61,220 nt of DNA from CAYMAI01 sp964388445 (lineage in GTDB: Bacteria > 4484-113 > JAGGVC01): positions 1-61,220 of the forward strand of contig CAYMAI010000011.1 in the NCBI GenBank assembly GCA_964388445.1, written 5' to 3'. Each line of letters begins with the position of its first letter. Within the stretch, counting starts at the first letter, position 1. Positions 26,166 through 34,288 of the stretch are shown here, piece after piece. Below the pieces are notes generated by a model. That model worked only from the letters and a program-made list of their open reading frames with translations. It was not told where the DNA came from and did not search any database. The position numbers and the translations under genes were made by a program.

Positions 26166-26474
26166 ATGATGAAGAAAGCTTACGGAATTTTGGTTGTCAT
26201 AGCGGTTCTGCTTATCGCCGCCGCCTATGCTTATTCGTACACGCTCGACGCGCGTCCCGCCTCGAAGACCGCTCCATCGGTTTCGATGCCTTATGTCGAC
26301 GCAGGCGCGCCCGCCGCGAGCGAGGATGGCAAAAAGTCCATGTGCGGCCCCGGCGGCTGCGACAAGAGCGCCAAGGGCGCCGCGGACTATAAGGGCAAGT
26401 GCGGCTCCAAGAAGCGCGACGCTTCGAAGACAGGCGAAAAGAAAAACGGCGGAATCATCGTCGAAACCGCTTAG
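26166..26474 (+). CDS. Small exported Cys- and Lys-rich protein
   Basis: A 102-residue protein with a hydrophobic N-terminal segment (about 6-22) that acts as a signal or anchor. A polar Lys/Gly/Ser-rich remainder contains C-G-P-G-G-C and K-C-G-S-K-K, which could bind a metal. No family recognised. AGGAGG at about 26157-26163 precedes two adjacent ATG codons (26166 and 26169); the second has the better spacing. A clear intrinsic terminator follows, so it is a monocistronic unit. Confidence 0.6.
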   Translation: MMKKAYGILVVIAVLLIAAAYAYSYTLDARPASKTAPSVSMPYVDAGAPAASEDGKKSMCGPGGCDKSAKGAADYKGKCGSKKRDASKTGEKKNGGIIVETA

Positions 26475-26496
26475 CTTGGGCACTTACATCGGGTTT

Positions 26497-26533
26497 GCGG
26501 ACCGCTCCGTCCGGGGCGAGTCCGCTTTTTTTC
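26497..26533 (+). terminator. Rho-independent terminator after the small exported protein
   Basis: Inverted arms GCGGAC (26497-26502) and GTCCGC (26520-26525) are followed directly by a run of T. It lies 22 bases after the stop at 26474. Confidence 0.75.
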
Positions 26534-26583
26534 GGCCGGAAGCCGTCCGGCCCGCGAAGATTAGGTTCGGTTGAACCGGCGAT

Positions 26584-28491
26584 TCAGCCGTCCAGCGTGT
26601 CGCGGATTTTGCACAAAAGTTCCTTCGTGTCGTAAGGTTTTCTGATAAACGGAATATCCTTGGGGAGGGGACTGATAACTTGGCCCGCGCGTGCGGGGCT
26701 GTAGCCGCTGGACATTACGATTTTCACACCGGGCTTTATGCGCATTATCTCGCGCGCAGCCTCGTCGCCGTTCATCTGGGGCATTACGACGTCCAGAAGA
26801 ACGATGTCGTAAACATCGGGACTTTCGCGAAACTTTTCCACCGCCTCCGCGCCGTTTCTGACTACGATTACTTTGTAGCCGGCGTTTTCGAGCACGCGGG
26901 TCGCCGATTTCCGAACGATGTCTTCGTCGTCGGCGAACAAAATGGTTTCCGTGCCGCCCGCCGGACGCCGGTCGATTTTCGTTCCAACATCCTCCGCTTT
27001 CCTGACCGATACGGGAATGTAAATCTTGAACGTCGTTCCGTTTCCCGGCTCGCTGTAATAATGCACGAATCCGCCATGCTGAGAAACGATGCCGTAAACC
27101 GTCGCGAGGCCGAGACCGGTTCCTTCGCCTTGCGGTTTCGTCGTGAAAAACGGCTCGAAAATGTGCTCGCGAATCTCCGCAGGAATTCCGCAGCCGTCGT
27201 CCGACACGCTGAAAAGCACGTATCTTCCCGGTTTCGCCCACGGATGCTCGGCGATATACTTGCTGTCGAACAGCGCGTTGCCGGTTTCTATTGAAATTCT
27301 GCCGTGGCTTTTTATCGCGTCGCGCGCGTTTATCACGAGGTTCATGAGCACTTGTTCCATTTGCAATGGGTCGGCGTTTATCAAGGCGAGTTCTTTGTCG
27401 AGCTGCAATTCGAGCTCGATGTCTTCGCCTATCATTCTTTTCAGTAGATTTACGAACTTTGAAATCTGCTCGTTCATATCGACCTCGGCGGTTTGAATCG
27501 GTTGCCGGCGGCTGAACGTAAGAAGCGTTGACGTAAGCTCTGCCGCGCGCTCCGCGGCATTGACGATTTCCTGCAAGTCTTCGATCGCGCTCGAATTGTC
27601 TTCAAGCTCGTCCATCAGCATTCTCGAAAAGCCGAGTATGCCCGTTAACAGGTTGTTGAAATCGTGCGCAACGCCGCCCGCCAGTTTTCCTAGCGCTTCC
27701 AGTTTTTGCGCCTGCCGAAGCTGGGATTCCAAGTTGTGCTCTTCGGTTACGTCGCGCGAAATCGCGAGCGCTTCTTCGGAGTTTATGCGCGCAATTCTAA
27801 CTTCGTAATGTCTCGAGCCTCCTTTAGCGGGCAAGTCGCATTCGAACTGGCGCGTAAGCCCGTCCTTTATCGTGTCGAACATCGTTTTTTCGAAAACCGA
27901 CGCGACGTTCGACGGAACAATGTCCCGGATGTTTTTGCCCGCAACCGAAGTCGCAGCGCTTTCCTTGGCGCCCAGCATTTCCTTGTAGAATTCGATTAGG
28001 CCGCTCTTATGCACTCTGAAAATCCTGTCCGGAATCGCGGCGAGAATCGCCCGGCTTTGCGCCTCGCTTTCGAGCAGCGCGCGCTCCGCGGCTTTCTTAT
28101 CATGAATATGCGTCCATTCGCGAAACACGCGGTCGGCGATTTGCGGCATGGAAGTGAACATTGCTTCGGATTTCACCACATAATCGAGCGCGCCGGATTT
28201 CATAGCGCCGACGGCAATTTTTTCGTTACCGTGGCTGGTGATTATAACCGCGGGGTACGGAGTGTTTTCGTCGAATTCAGATAAAAGCTCAATTCCGTTT
28301 CCGTCCGGCAGCATCATGTCGATGAAAATCACATTGGGATTTTTTTCGGCAATGATTTTGCGCGCCTCTTTGAGCGTTCTTGCGACCACAAGCTGCGCAC
28401 CTTCGCCGCGGTCTTCAAACGAGCGGCGCACTAGTTCCGCGTGAGCTTCCTCGTCCTCGATAAGAAGAATTATCTCCGGTTTCTTTTTCAT
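26584..28491 (-). CDS. Hybrid sensor histidine kinase: REC-PAS-HisKA-HATPase-REC
   Basis: A 635-residue cytoplasmic signalling protein. Domains in order: receiver (about 5-125; phospho-acceptor Asp58 in I-F-I-D-M-M-L-P), PAS (about 145-255), HisKA with G-G-V-A-H-D-F-N-N-L-L-T-G-I-L (the phospho-acceptor His, near 277), HATPase with N-A-R-D-A, D-D-G-C-G-I-P and G-T-G-L-G-L boxes, and a second receiver (about 513-632; L-L-D-V-V-M-P). No membrane segment. It is the last gene of a three-gene cluster with the receiver at 28524-28967 and the membrane kinase at 28964-31090, suggesting a phosphorelay. The stimulus is unknown. Confidence 0.9.
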   Translation of the reverse strand: MKKKPEIILLIEDEEAHAELVRRSFEDRGEGAQLVVARTLKEARKIIAEKNPNVIFIDMMLPDGNGIELLSEFDENTPYPAVIITSHGNEKIAVGAMKSGALDYVVKSEAMFTSMPQIADRVFREWTHIHDKKAAERALLESEAQSRAILAAIPDRIFRVHKSGLIEFYKEMLGAKESAATSVAGKNIRDIVPSNVASVFEKTMFDTIKDGLTRQFECDLPAKGGSRHYEVRIARINSEEALAISRDVTEEHNLESQLRQAQKLEALGKLAGGVAHDFNNLLTGILGFSRMLMDELEDNSSAIEDLQEIVNAAERAAELTSTLLTFSRRQPIQTAEVDMNEQISKFVNLLKRMIGEDIELELQLDKELALINADPLQMEQVLMNLVINARDAIKSHGRISIETGNALFDSKYIAEHPWAKPGRYVLFSVSDDGCGIPAEIREHIFEPFFTTKPQGEGTGLGLATVYGIVSQHGGFVHYYSEPGNGTTFKIYIPVSVRKAEDVGTKIDRRPAGGTETILFADDEDIVRKSATRVLENAGYKVIVVRNGAEAVEKFRESPDVYDIVLLDVVMPQMNGDEAAREIMRIKPGVKIVMSSGYSPARAGQVISPLPKDIPFIRKPYDTKELLCKIRDTLDG

Positions 28492-28523
28492 CCCAAGTCC
28501 CCATTTCTCCCAAATATTCCGGG

Positions 28524-28967
28524 CTACTTAATCGAAAAATTCCAGCCGAGCCAGTAGAAACCCAAATCCTCCATCATTTTCGTAAATTGCCCGAAATCGA
28601 TAGGTTTAACTAGATAGCTATTGGCACGATATTCGTATGCGCGCGCTACATCGCTTTCCGCACTGGAAGTTGTCAGAATTACCACCGGAATTTTCTTTAA
28701 AGCGGCGTCTTGCTTCACCGTTTTCAATACTTCGAGTCCGTCAACTTTCGGCAGCCGCAAGTCGAGAAGTATCACGTTCGGCACCGGGCAATTCGCCGCG
28801 TCCGCAAATTCGCCACGCCGGTAAAGATAATCGAGCGCCATTTCGCCGTCCGAAACGTGATGAATGTTGTTCGCGACGCGGTGGTCGGCTAGCGTACGTA
28901 GAATCATTTCCGCATGGTCCGCGTTGTCCTCGACAAGCAAAACCTCCAGAGGATGGCCTTTAATCAT
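28524..28967 (-). CDS. Single-domain response regulator (Rcp1-like)
   Basis: A 147-residue stand-alone receiver domain: acidic pocket E-D-N-A-D-H-A-E near residues 13-20, phospho-acceptor Asp in V-I-L-L-D-L-R-L-P, V-I-L-T-T-S-S with the switch Thr/Ser, and Lys in Y-L-V-K-P-I. The L-R-L-P-K-V-D-G-L-E-V-L pattern and the long loop near the phosphorylation site are typical of Rcp1-type regulators that pair with phytochrome-like or PAS kinases. Its ATG overlaps the upstream kinase's stop by four bases (ATGA). With no output domain it probably passes phosphate on or acts by protein binding. Confidence 0.9.
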   Translation of the reverse strand: MIKGHPLEVLLVEDNADHAEMILRTLADHRVANNIHHVSDGEMALDYLYRRGEFADAANCPVPNVILLDLRLPKVDGLEVLKTVKQDAALKKIPVVILTTSSAESDVARAYEYRANSYLVKPIDFGQFTKMMEDLGFYWLGWNFSIK

Positions 28968-31090
28968 TTTTCCGTTCCTTCAGTAAAACTTGCGTCCTTC
29001 GACGACAGCGGCAGAGTGAAAAAAAACGCCGCCCCTCCGCCCGGAGCCGGCTCCACCCAAACTCTGCCCCCGTGGAATTCTACTATACGTTTCACGAGCG
29101 CGAGCCCCACGCCGGTGCCGGCGCTTTCGTTCGAGAGCTTTTCGAATAGTCCGAAAACCTTTTCCGTATATTGCGGCTCGATGCCCGGCCCGTTGTCCGA
29201 AACGAAAAATACGCATTCGCCGTCCCGGATTTCGTGGCCGATTTTGACGAGAGGCGCGCCTGTCTTCGCCGAAAACTTAAGCGCGTTGTCGACAAGGTTT
29301 TGCGCGACTTCCATTATCCGCTGTTTGTCGCCGGATACTTCCGGCATGCCGTTTCCGATTTCGATTTTCGCGCCGGTTTCGCGAATCCGCCCGTCGAGGA
29401 GTTCGGCGACGTCGCGAAATAGCCTGTTCATATCAATTTTTTCGGTTGGGCCGATTATGCGCCCGATTCTCGAGAGCTCAAGAAGTTCCGAAAGGAGATT
29501 GTCCATTTTGTCCGCGGCGGAAGCGATTCTGCCAAGGTCGTCGAGCATTCTGTCCGTTCGTCCCTTTTCCGCGTCCTGCCCTATCATTCCGACGAACGAT
29601 TTAATCGTGATTAGCGGGCTGCGCAAATCGTGCGACACGGTATATGTGAACCTTTCCAGTTCCGCGTTTTTCGCCTCGAGTTCGCGAATCAGCCGCTCGC
29701 GCTCGATCGCGAATTTCTTGCGCTCGGTTACGTCCATGAACATTATGCACATCCGGCGCCCGACCGTCTTGAAAGCATAAACGTCGTATGCGCCGGTGAA
29801 ATTTTCGTCTTCGTAAATTGTTTCTTCTATCCGAAGCGGCTCGCCCGTGCGCGCCACGTTTTTATATTGTTCCAAAAGCTCCGTGCCTTTCATCGCGGGA
29901 AACGCCTCGTCCATCTGCAGCCCGGTAAGCGGGGAAACGTCGAACCCGAAAATCCTGCTGGCGGCGGGATTGGCATGCACCAGCATCAGATTGTCTGACC
30001 CGTCGAGTTCGTAAAGGCACATTCCCATCGGAGAAGCGCCAATGATCGCCTGAAAGCTTACTTCCGCACGAAGTTTGGCGGTTTCGAATTCGCTTTTTTC
30101 GCTTTCGGCGCGGCGCAAAGCTTCGAGCGTTTTCTCAAGTTCCGCAATCTTGGCTTCGAGAGCGACGTTTAATAGCGCGAGCTTGGTTTTCTGGTCGCGG
30201 GATTGCTGGCCGAATCGGATTGCAAGCCCCAATAGCGCCGCCATTACGACGCCGGAAAGAAAGACAATCGCCGCGGCGGATTTGTCCGTGTCTTCGAGGT
30301 GGACGTACAGCGCCTGCCAAAGCGCAACCGAACCCGCGAAAACCCCAATAGAGGAAATCGGCGCAAGCCAAAAGACCCTTTCGCCGAGCGCTATTTCCGC
30401 GCGCCTTTTGGCGGCCAGCGTCAAAGCCGAGCCGAGCAGTATGAAGCACGCCGCGGTCAGCGGCGCCATTCTCGTATACATTCCCCAGCCGTAAGCGGTT
30501 TCGATGCCGAAAATGTAACCGCAAAGAGCGATGCCGCCCAGCGCGGCGATAAGGACGCCGGCAATTGCGGACGCGAATTGCAATTTTTCACGCACGGCGC
30601 GCAGCGAAAGCGGAATCGCGGCAAGCCCGAAAATCGCGAACGACAGCGCGGTATTCGGCGCCATTCTGCCGGGCGAACTCGTTTTCGTATCTACCCAAGC
30701 ATTCATGAAAAGCTCGTCGATACCGAAATCCGACCCGGTTATGTATTGAAGCAGCGTAATAAAACCTGTGAGAAAGACGGCTAATCCGAAAACAAGCGCG
30801 ATTTTGGCCTGCCGCCGGTTCGATACCAAAAGCGCCGTGCCGGCAAGCGCGAAAGCGAGGGCTGTGTTGAACTGCATCGGAACTGCGTTCGAAATAGGCT
30901 GTACGAGAAATTGCACGCGGAAAATCCAGCCGAAAATGACCGCAAGCCCGATTAGCGCGGCCGCGCCTCCGAGCGGCAATGCAAGCGATAATCCGCTTTT
31001 TAAGGACTCCGCGCCTTCGCCGCCGCGAAAGTCCGCAGATTCCGCGCCGCCATGCGAGCGCTCCCTTTTGTTTAAGTCGTCGCCCGTCAA
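28964..31090 (-). CDS. Membrane sensor histidine kinase with PAS domain
   Basis: A 708-residue kinase. The first 330 residues contain about eight or nine hydrophobic segments, a polytopic MASE-like sensor of unknown signal. A short coiled coil (about 325-355) leads into a PAS domain (about 360-470). HisKA has V-S-H-D-L-R-S-P-L-I-T, and the HATPase has V-D-N-A-L-K-F and D-N-G-P-G-I followed by G-T-G-V-G-L-A. It is first in the three-gene signalling cluster and its stop overlaps the following receiver gene, so these two are partners. The C-terminal kinase half is of the phytochrome/bathy-type architecture usually matched with Rcp1-like regulators. Confidence 0.9.
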   Translation of the reverse strand: MTGDDLNKRERSHGGAESADFRGGEGAESLKSGLSLALPLGGAAALIGLAVIFGWIFRVQFLVQPISNAVPMQFNTALAFALAGTALLVSNRRQAKIALVFGLAVFLTGFITLLQYITGSDFGIDELFMNAWVDTKTSSPGRMAPNTALSFAIFGLAAIPLSLRAVREKLQFASAIAGVLIAALGGIALCGYIFGIETAYGWGMYTRMAPLTAACFILLGSALTLAAKRRAEIALGERVFWLAPISSIGVFAGSVALWQALYVHLEDTDKSAAAIVFLSGVVMAALLGLAIRFGQQSRDQKTKLALLNVALEAKIAELEKTLEALRRAESEKSEFETAKLRAEVSFQAIIGASPMGMCLYELDGSDNLMLVHANPAASRIFGFDVSPLTGLQMDEAFPAMKGTELLEQYKNVARTGEPLRIEETIYEDENFTGAYDVYAFKTVGRRMCIMFMDVTERKKFAIERERLIRELEAKNAELERFTYTVSHDLRSPLITIKSFVGMIGQDAEKGRTDRMLDDLGRIASAADKMDNLLSELLELSRIGRIIGPTEKIDMNRLFRDVAELLDGRIRETGAKIEIGNGMPEVSGDKQRIMEVAQNLVDNALKFSAKTGAPLVKIGHEIRDGECVFFVSDNGPGIEPQYTEKVFGLFEKLSNESAGTGVGLALVKRIVEFHGGRVWVEPAPGGGAAFFFTLPLSSKDASFTEGTEK

Positions 31091-31270
31091 AACTCCTCCG
31101 AAAAGCGAACCGCGATTAACGCGCCGCGGCGGAAATTATACAACGCCAATCGCTTCCGTGCGAATTGACGCCCTCCGCAGGTATTTTTTCCTCCGAAAAC
31201 GCGGAATTTATTCGTCTGGCGCTGTAAAGCTCCGCGATTTTACGCAAGTATTTCGCCGGAAAACGGCAAT

Positions 31271-31747
31271 TCAGCGGGATTTTGCAGCGCAATCGAGCAG
31301 CGCTCTGCACCAGCCCATTTTGCAGCTCACGGTTTTCGAAAGCGACGCGTCCGGCGCGGGCTTGGCGATAATGTCCGCAAGCGTGGTCGTGCCGAGCGCG
31401 CCTTTCACGGCTTCGTAAAGGTTGTGCATCGCAAGATGAAACCCGCAAACCTCGTCGAGATAGTCGGTGCGCTCGCAGTAGTCCGCAAGAAATTTCCCTT
31501 GGCACGCCTCGATTATTTCGAGCAGGCTGAGGTTTTCCGGCGCGAAGGCCAGCGTCATCCCGCCGTGCACGCCCTTTACGGCGCGCAATATCCCCGCCTT
31601 CGCAAGCTGTCCGGCGACTTTCGAAAGATACGTCGGACTCGCGCCGACGGTTTCGGCGATGCGCGACGGCGGCATTGGCGCTGCGTCCGGCCTCAGCGCA
31701 AGATAAACGGCGATTTGAATTCCAAGCTCGGCAGTCTGGTTCAGCAT
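31271..31747 (-). CDS. Rrf2-family transcriptional regulator
   Basis: A 158-residue winged-helix regulator of the Rrf2 (IscR/NsrR/RirA) family: the N-terminal A-E-L-G-I-Q-I-A-V-Y-L-A, helix-turn-helix with S-P-T-Y-L-S-K-V, and the wing V-K-G-V-H-G-G. Three Cys at 82, 91 and 101 fall in the region where the family binds an iron-sulfur cluster, although the spacing (8 and 9 residues) differs from IscR. Three more Cys (142, 147, 153) lie in a C-terminal extension. I chose the ATG at 31747; the frame is open further upstream to 31831 but that part does not look like the family. It probably senses iron, nitric oxide or redox state. Confidence 0.8.
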   Translation of the reverse strand: MLNQTAELGIQIAVYLALRPDAAPMPPSRIAETVGASPTYLSKVAGQLAKAGILRAVKGVHGGMTLAFAPENLSLLEIIEACQGKFLADYCERTDYLDEVCGFHLAMHNLYEAVKGALGTTTLADIIAKPAPDASLSKTVSCKMGWCRALLDCAAKSR

Positions 31748-31848
31748 AATCGAGACAATTGTAACATGTTTTGTCCGGGTTACGATGTTTTGCAAACCGC
31801 TTGGATGCGAATAAACAAAATCGCAAAGCACTGGCTGCGCACAGAGTA

Positions 31849-32829
31849 CTATAAACTGCCGAAGAGCCGCTCTTCCAAATCGTTGAATTCTGTCTCAAAC
31901 AAGTTGATTTGGGCATCCGGCATGTTCATAAAAAGTGCAATGTCCGAAACCGGCATGTTCCGGTAAACCCACATATCGAAAATAAGCAAACCGTACAGCC
32001 CGTATTTTGCCATCATTTCACTTTGCATCGGAGACAGCTTCGATAAATTTATATCCCGTTGTAAAGCCTCCAGTCTGTGTTTTGGAATTTCGCTGAGCAC
32101 AATTTCATCAGGCACCGGCGTTTCCCCAAATGCAAATCCGAACAGGCAATCTTCCCCTTTTATAAACTGGATAATCGGCTTGTCTCCGTCGATTATTATC
32201 GTTTCGCCATGTACGTAATAAGTACCGTCTTGATGCTTACCATCGCATAAAACCTTCACGTATACGTCCAATTCGCCCGAGGTAAATTTGACTTTGCCGA
32301 ATCCATCCGGAATAGGTAGGCTTTCGCCGGTCAGGGTTTTGGCTACGGTATCGGCAAGTATAAATGTCGGCAAGTCAAGTCTGCGAAATTTGCCCTTATA
32401 TTCTTGCGAAAAAACTTGCTTGCCGGTTGCAGTATCGTATAGAACGAACATTAGGGAAACTTGGCCTTCGAATTCTCCGGCTTTAAGCCCAAGCAGGTGG
32501 CTTGCTACTTCGAGACGTCCGATCTCGATAATGTCGAACGTATTGGCGAAACCTGAAATTGAAAGTCTTTGCTCCGTTAACACTTTATCAAGGACATTTC
32601 TGTCCACTATGTTTAAATCCTCGCAGTCGGACAAATAGGAAACAACGCGATTATAGGCGTAATCCAATATTCCGCCCGCTTCTCCTTCAGATTGTCCGTA
32701 AATTGCGATTGTCCATTCGCTTTTTTCTTTGCCAACTTCCTCATCATCTTGCGCCGCTACCGGAAACGATGGCAATATGAAAACGAGCAGAGTGGCAAAC
32801 TGCAGAAAATACAAAAGCTTCGCGCTCAT
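31849..32829 (-). CDS. Exported protein with a CsgG/FlgO-like N-terminal domain
   Basis: A 326-residue protein with a clear Sec signal peptide (1-26, cleavage after V-A-A). Residues 35-170 show the pattern of CsgG-type penicillin-binding-protein-activator domains: L-N-I-V-D-R-N-V-L-D-K-V-L-T-E-Q, then I-E-I-G-R-L-E-V-A-S-H-L-L, and V-L-Y-D-T-A-T-G-K. The C-terminal half is not recognised. Its ATG overlaps the stop of the upstream exported protein by four bases, so the two are coupled and probably act together at the envelope. Both look AT-richer than their neighbours. Confidence 0.6.
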   Translation of the reverse strand: MSAKLLYFLQFATLLVFILPSFPVAAQDDEEVGKEKSEWTIAIYGQSEGEAGGILDYAYNRVVSYLSDCEDLNIVDRNVLDKVLTEQRLSISGFANTFDIIEIGRLEVASHLLGLKAGEFEGQVSLMFVLYDTATGKQVFSQEYKGKFRRLDLPTFILADTVAKTLTGESLPIPDGFGKVKFTSGELDVYVKVLCDGKHQDGTYYVHGETIIIDGDKPIIQFIKGEDCLFGFAFGETPVPDEIVLSEIPKHRLEALQRDINLSKLSPMQSEMMAKYGLYGLLIFDMWVYRNMPVSDIALFMNMPDAQINLFETEFNDLEERLFGSL

Positions 32830-34103
32830 TTCCCTTCCTCCAGTTCATGCATAATCGCGGTTAATAAATAAATCATCACTTTGTTCTGCTCGAATCCCGG
32901 AATGCGTTTCGCATCATCCACGCGCTGGCCGACCGGCACGCCTTCCTTTTCCTGAAAAAACTCCGGATAGTTTAGCTCTTCCAAGAATTGGTCCATATAT
33001 TGAAGCTCTGGATATTTGCTGAACAGCTCTTCGCGCTTCTTGTCCCATAGAATTATACGTTCCCTGTCCTTACGTTCCTTTTCATTTGCAATCTGCCGGT
33101 TCGTCGTATTAATTGGCAAAAGCGTAATGTAAAGCTCCTGAAGCTCCGGCTTCGCATCGATGTTCATTTCGGTTCTAATTTTGTTGAAATACAATAGCTC
33201 GTCGGATGCTATGTCGAATTGTCCGCGCCTTAGCATGGTTTCCAGTAAATCCGCCACATCTCGCGTAAGGACGTTCAAAACCTCCTTATCGCCTTCCAAT
33301 TTATATTTCAACAATGCGTTCAATGTGCTGGCCTTAAGCCTGTGAGTAGTTCCTGGCAAGCCGCTGTAAAACATGTCCGCCGGTATTTCGACACGCTTTA
33401 CGACAACCTTTCCTTCGGCATCCCATTTCGCCATGTTGTCAACCCATTGAATCAATCGTTTTTGGGAGCCCTGCTTCGCAATGTGCTCGATTCCGATTCT
33501 ATACAGCTCGACAAGCCGTGCTCGCCTAATATTGGCATATGGCCCTTCCCCTTTTCCGGCTAGGGCTTGAAAGAACGTGCGGCCGCCGGTTTTGGGGTCG
33601 AATTTGTCGAGCAAATCGGCAAGCTTTTGAGTTTTATCGCTTCTTACAAGCAATCGGGCCAGCATCGTGTGGAATGCAATATCTGCGGAATTCCAAAGAT
33701 TCCATTTTGCAACAATGTAGTCTGAAAGCAGCTTGTTTTGCTCGTTCGGGTCTTTTGAATAATCCTCTAGTACCGAACTCAAGAATGCCCAGTCGAGATT
33801 TAAAGCGTATCGTTCGTCTTTTACTTGGTAGTATCTTGCGCCTAATGTTTTCTTTAGAAATTCCCTAAGTTCTTTGGTTTCCAGCTCGCTTTCGCCTTCT
33901 TCCAAAAGCGCAATGCGCTCTTCGAGAATCACGGTCATTCGCTCTACCGGGCTGAGACTCAATACGTCTATTGCCTGATTTACGCGGTCGATTATCAGCT
34001 CATTATCTTTGCTGCTCTGCTGGGCACCCGCCGTTAGCGGAAGCGAAGCGAGCAGTCCTATTGCCCAAAGAGCTACGCGCAGACCCCAGTTGCCGCAAAG
34101 CAT
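32826..34103 (-). CDS. Exported protein of unknown function
   Basis: A 425-residue protein with a signal peptide (about 1-27, ending T-A-G-A). The mature part is charged and largely helical, with a Lys/Glu/Arg-rich stretch near 330-370 that may be coiled. No domain recognised; it could be a helical-repeat scaffold. I chose the ATG at 34103, which has GGAGG eight bases upstream, over the longer frame to 34145. Translationally coupled (ATGA) to the CsgG-like gene that follows. Confidence 0.6.
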   Translation of the reverse strand: MLCGNWGLRVALWAIGLLASLPLTAGAQQSSKDNELIIDRVNQAIDVLSLSPVERMTVILEERIALLEEGESELETKELREFLKKTLGARYYQVKDERYALNLDWAFLSSVLEDYSKDPNEQNKLLSDYIVAKWNLWNSADIAFHTMLARLLVRSDKTQKLADLLDKFDPKTGGRTFFQALAGKGEGPYANIRRARLVELYRIGIEHIAKQGSQKRLIQWVDNMAKWDAEGKVVVKRVEIPADMFYSGLPGTTHRLKASTLNALLKYKLEGDKEVLNVLTRDVADLLETMLRRGQFDIASDELLYFNKIRTEMNIDAKPELQELYITLLPINTTNRQIANEKERKDRERIILWDKKREELFSKYPELQYMDQFLEELNYPEFFQEKEGVPVGQRVDDAKRIPGFEQNKVMIYLLTAIMHELEEGK

Positions 34104-34288
34104 TTCAAGCCTCCAGAACCAATGATAAAAAATTCCCCACAACAAAGGTTTGCATAAAGATATTCGGGATGATTGAAAATGTCAAGTTTAAACTTGGCTT
34201 TATGCGTTTGCAATGACGCGAAAGGAAAATGCAAAACTTGTTCGACGAAACGCCCTTGTTGCAAGCTTGAAATACCGGGCGGTCCGAT

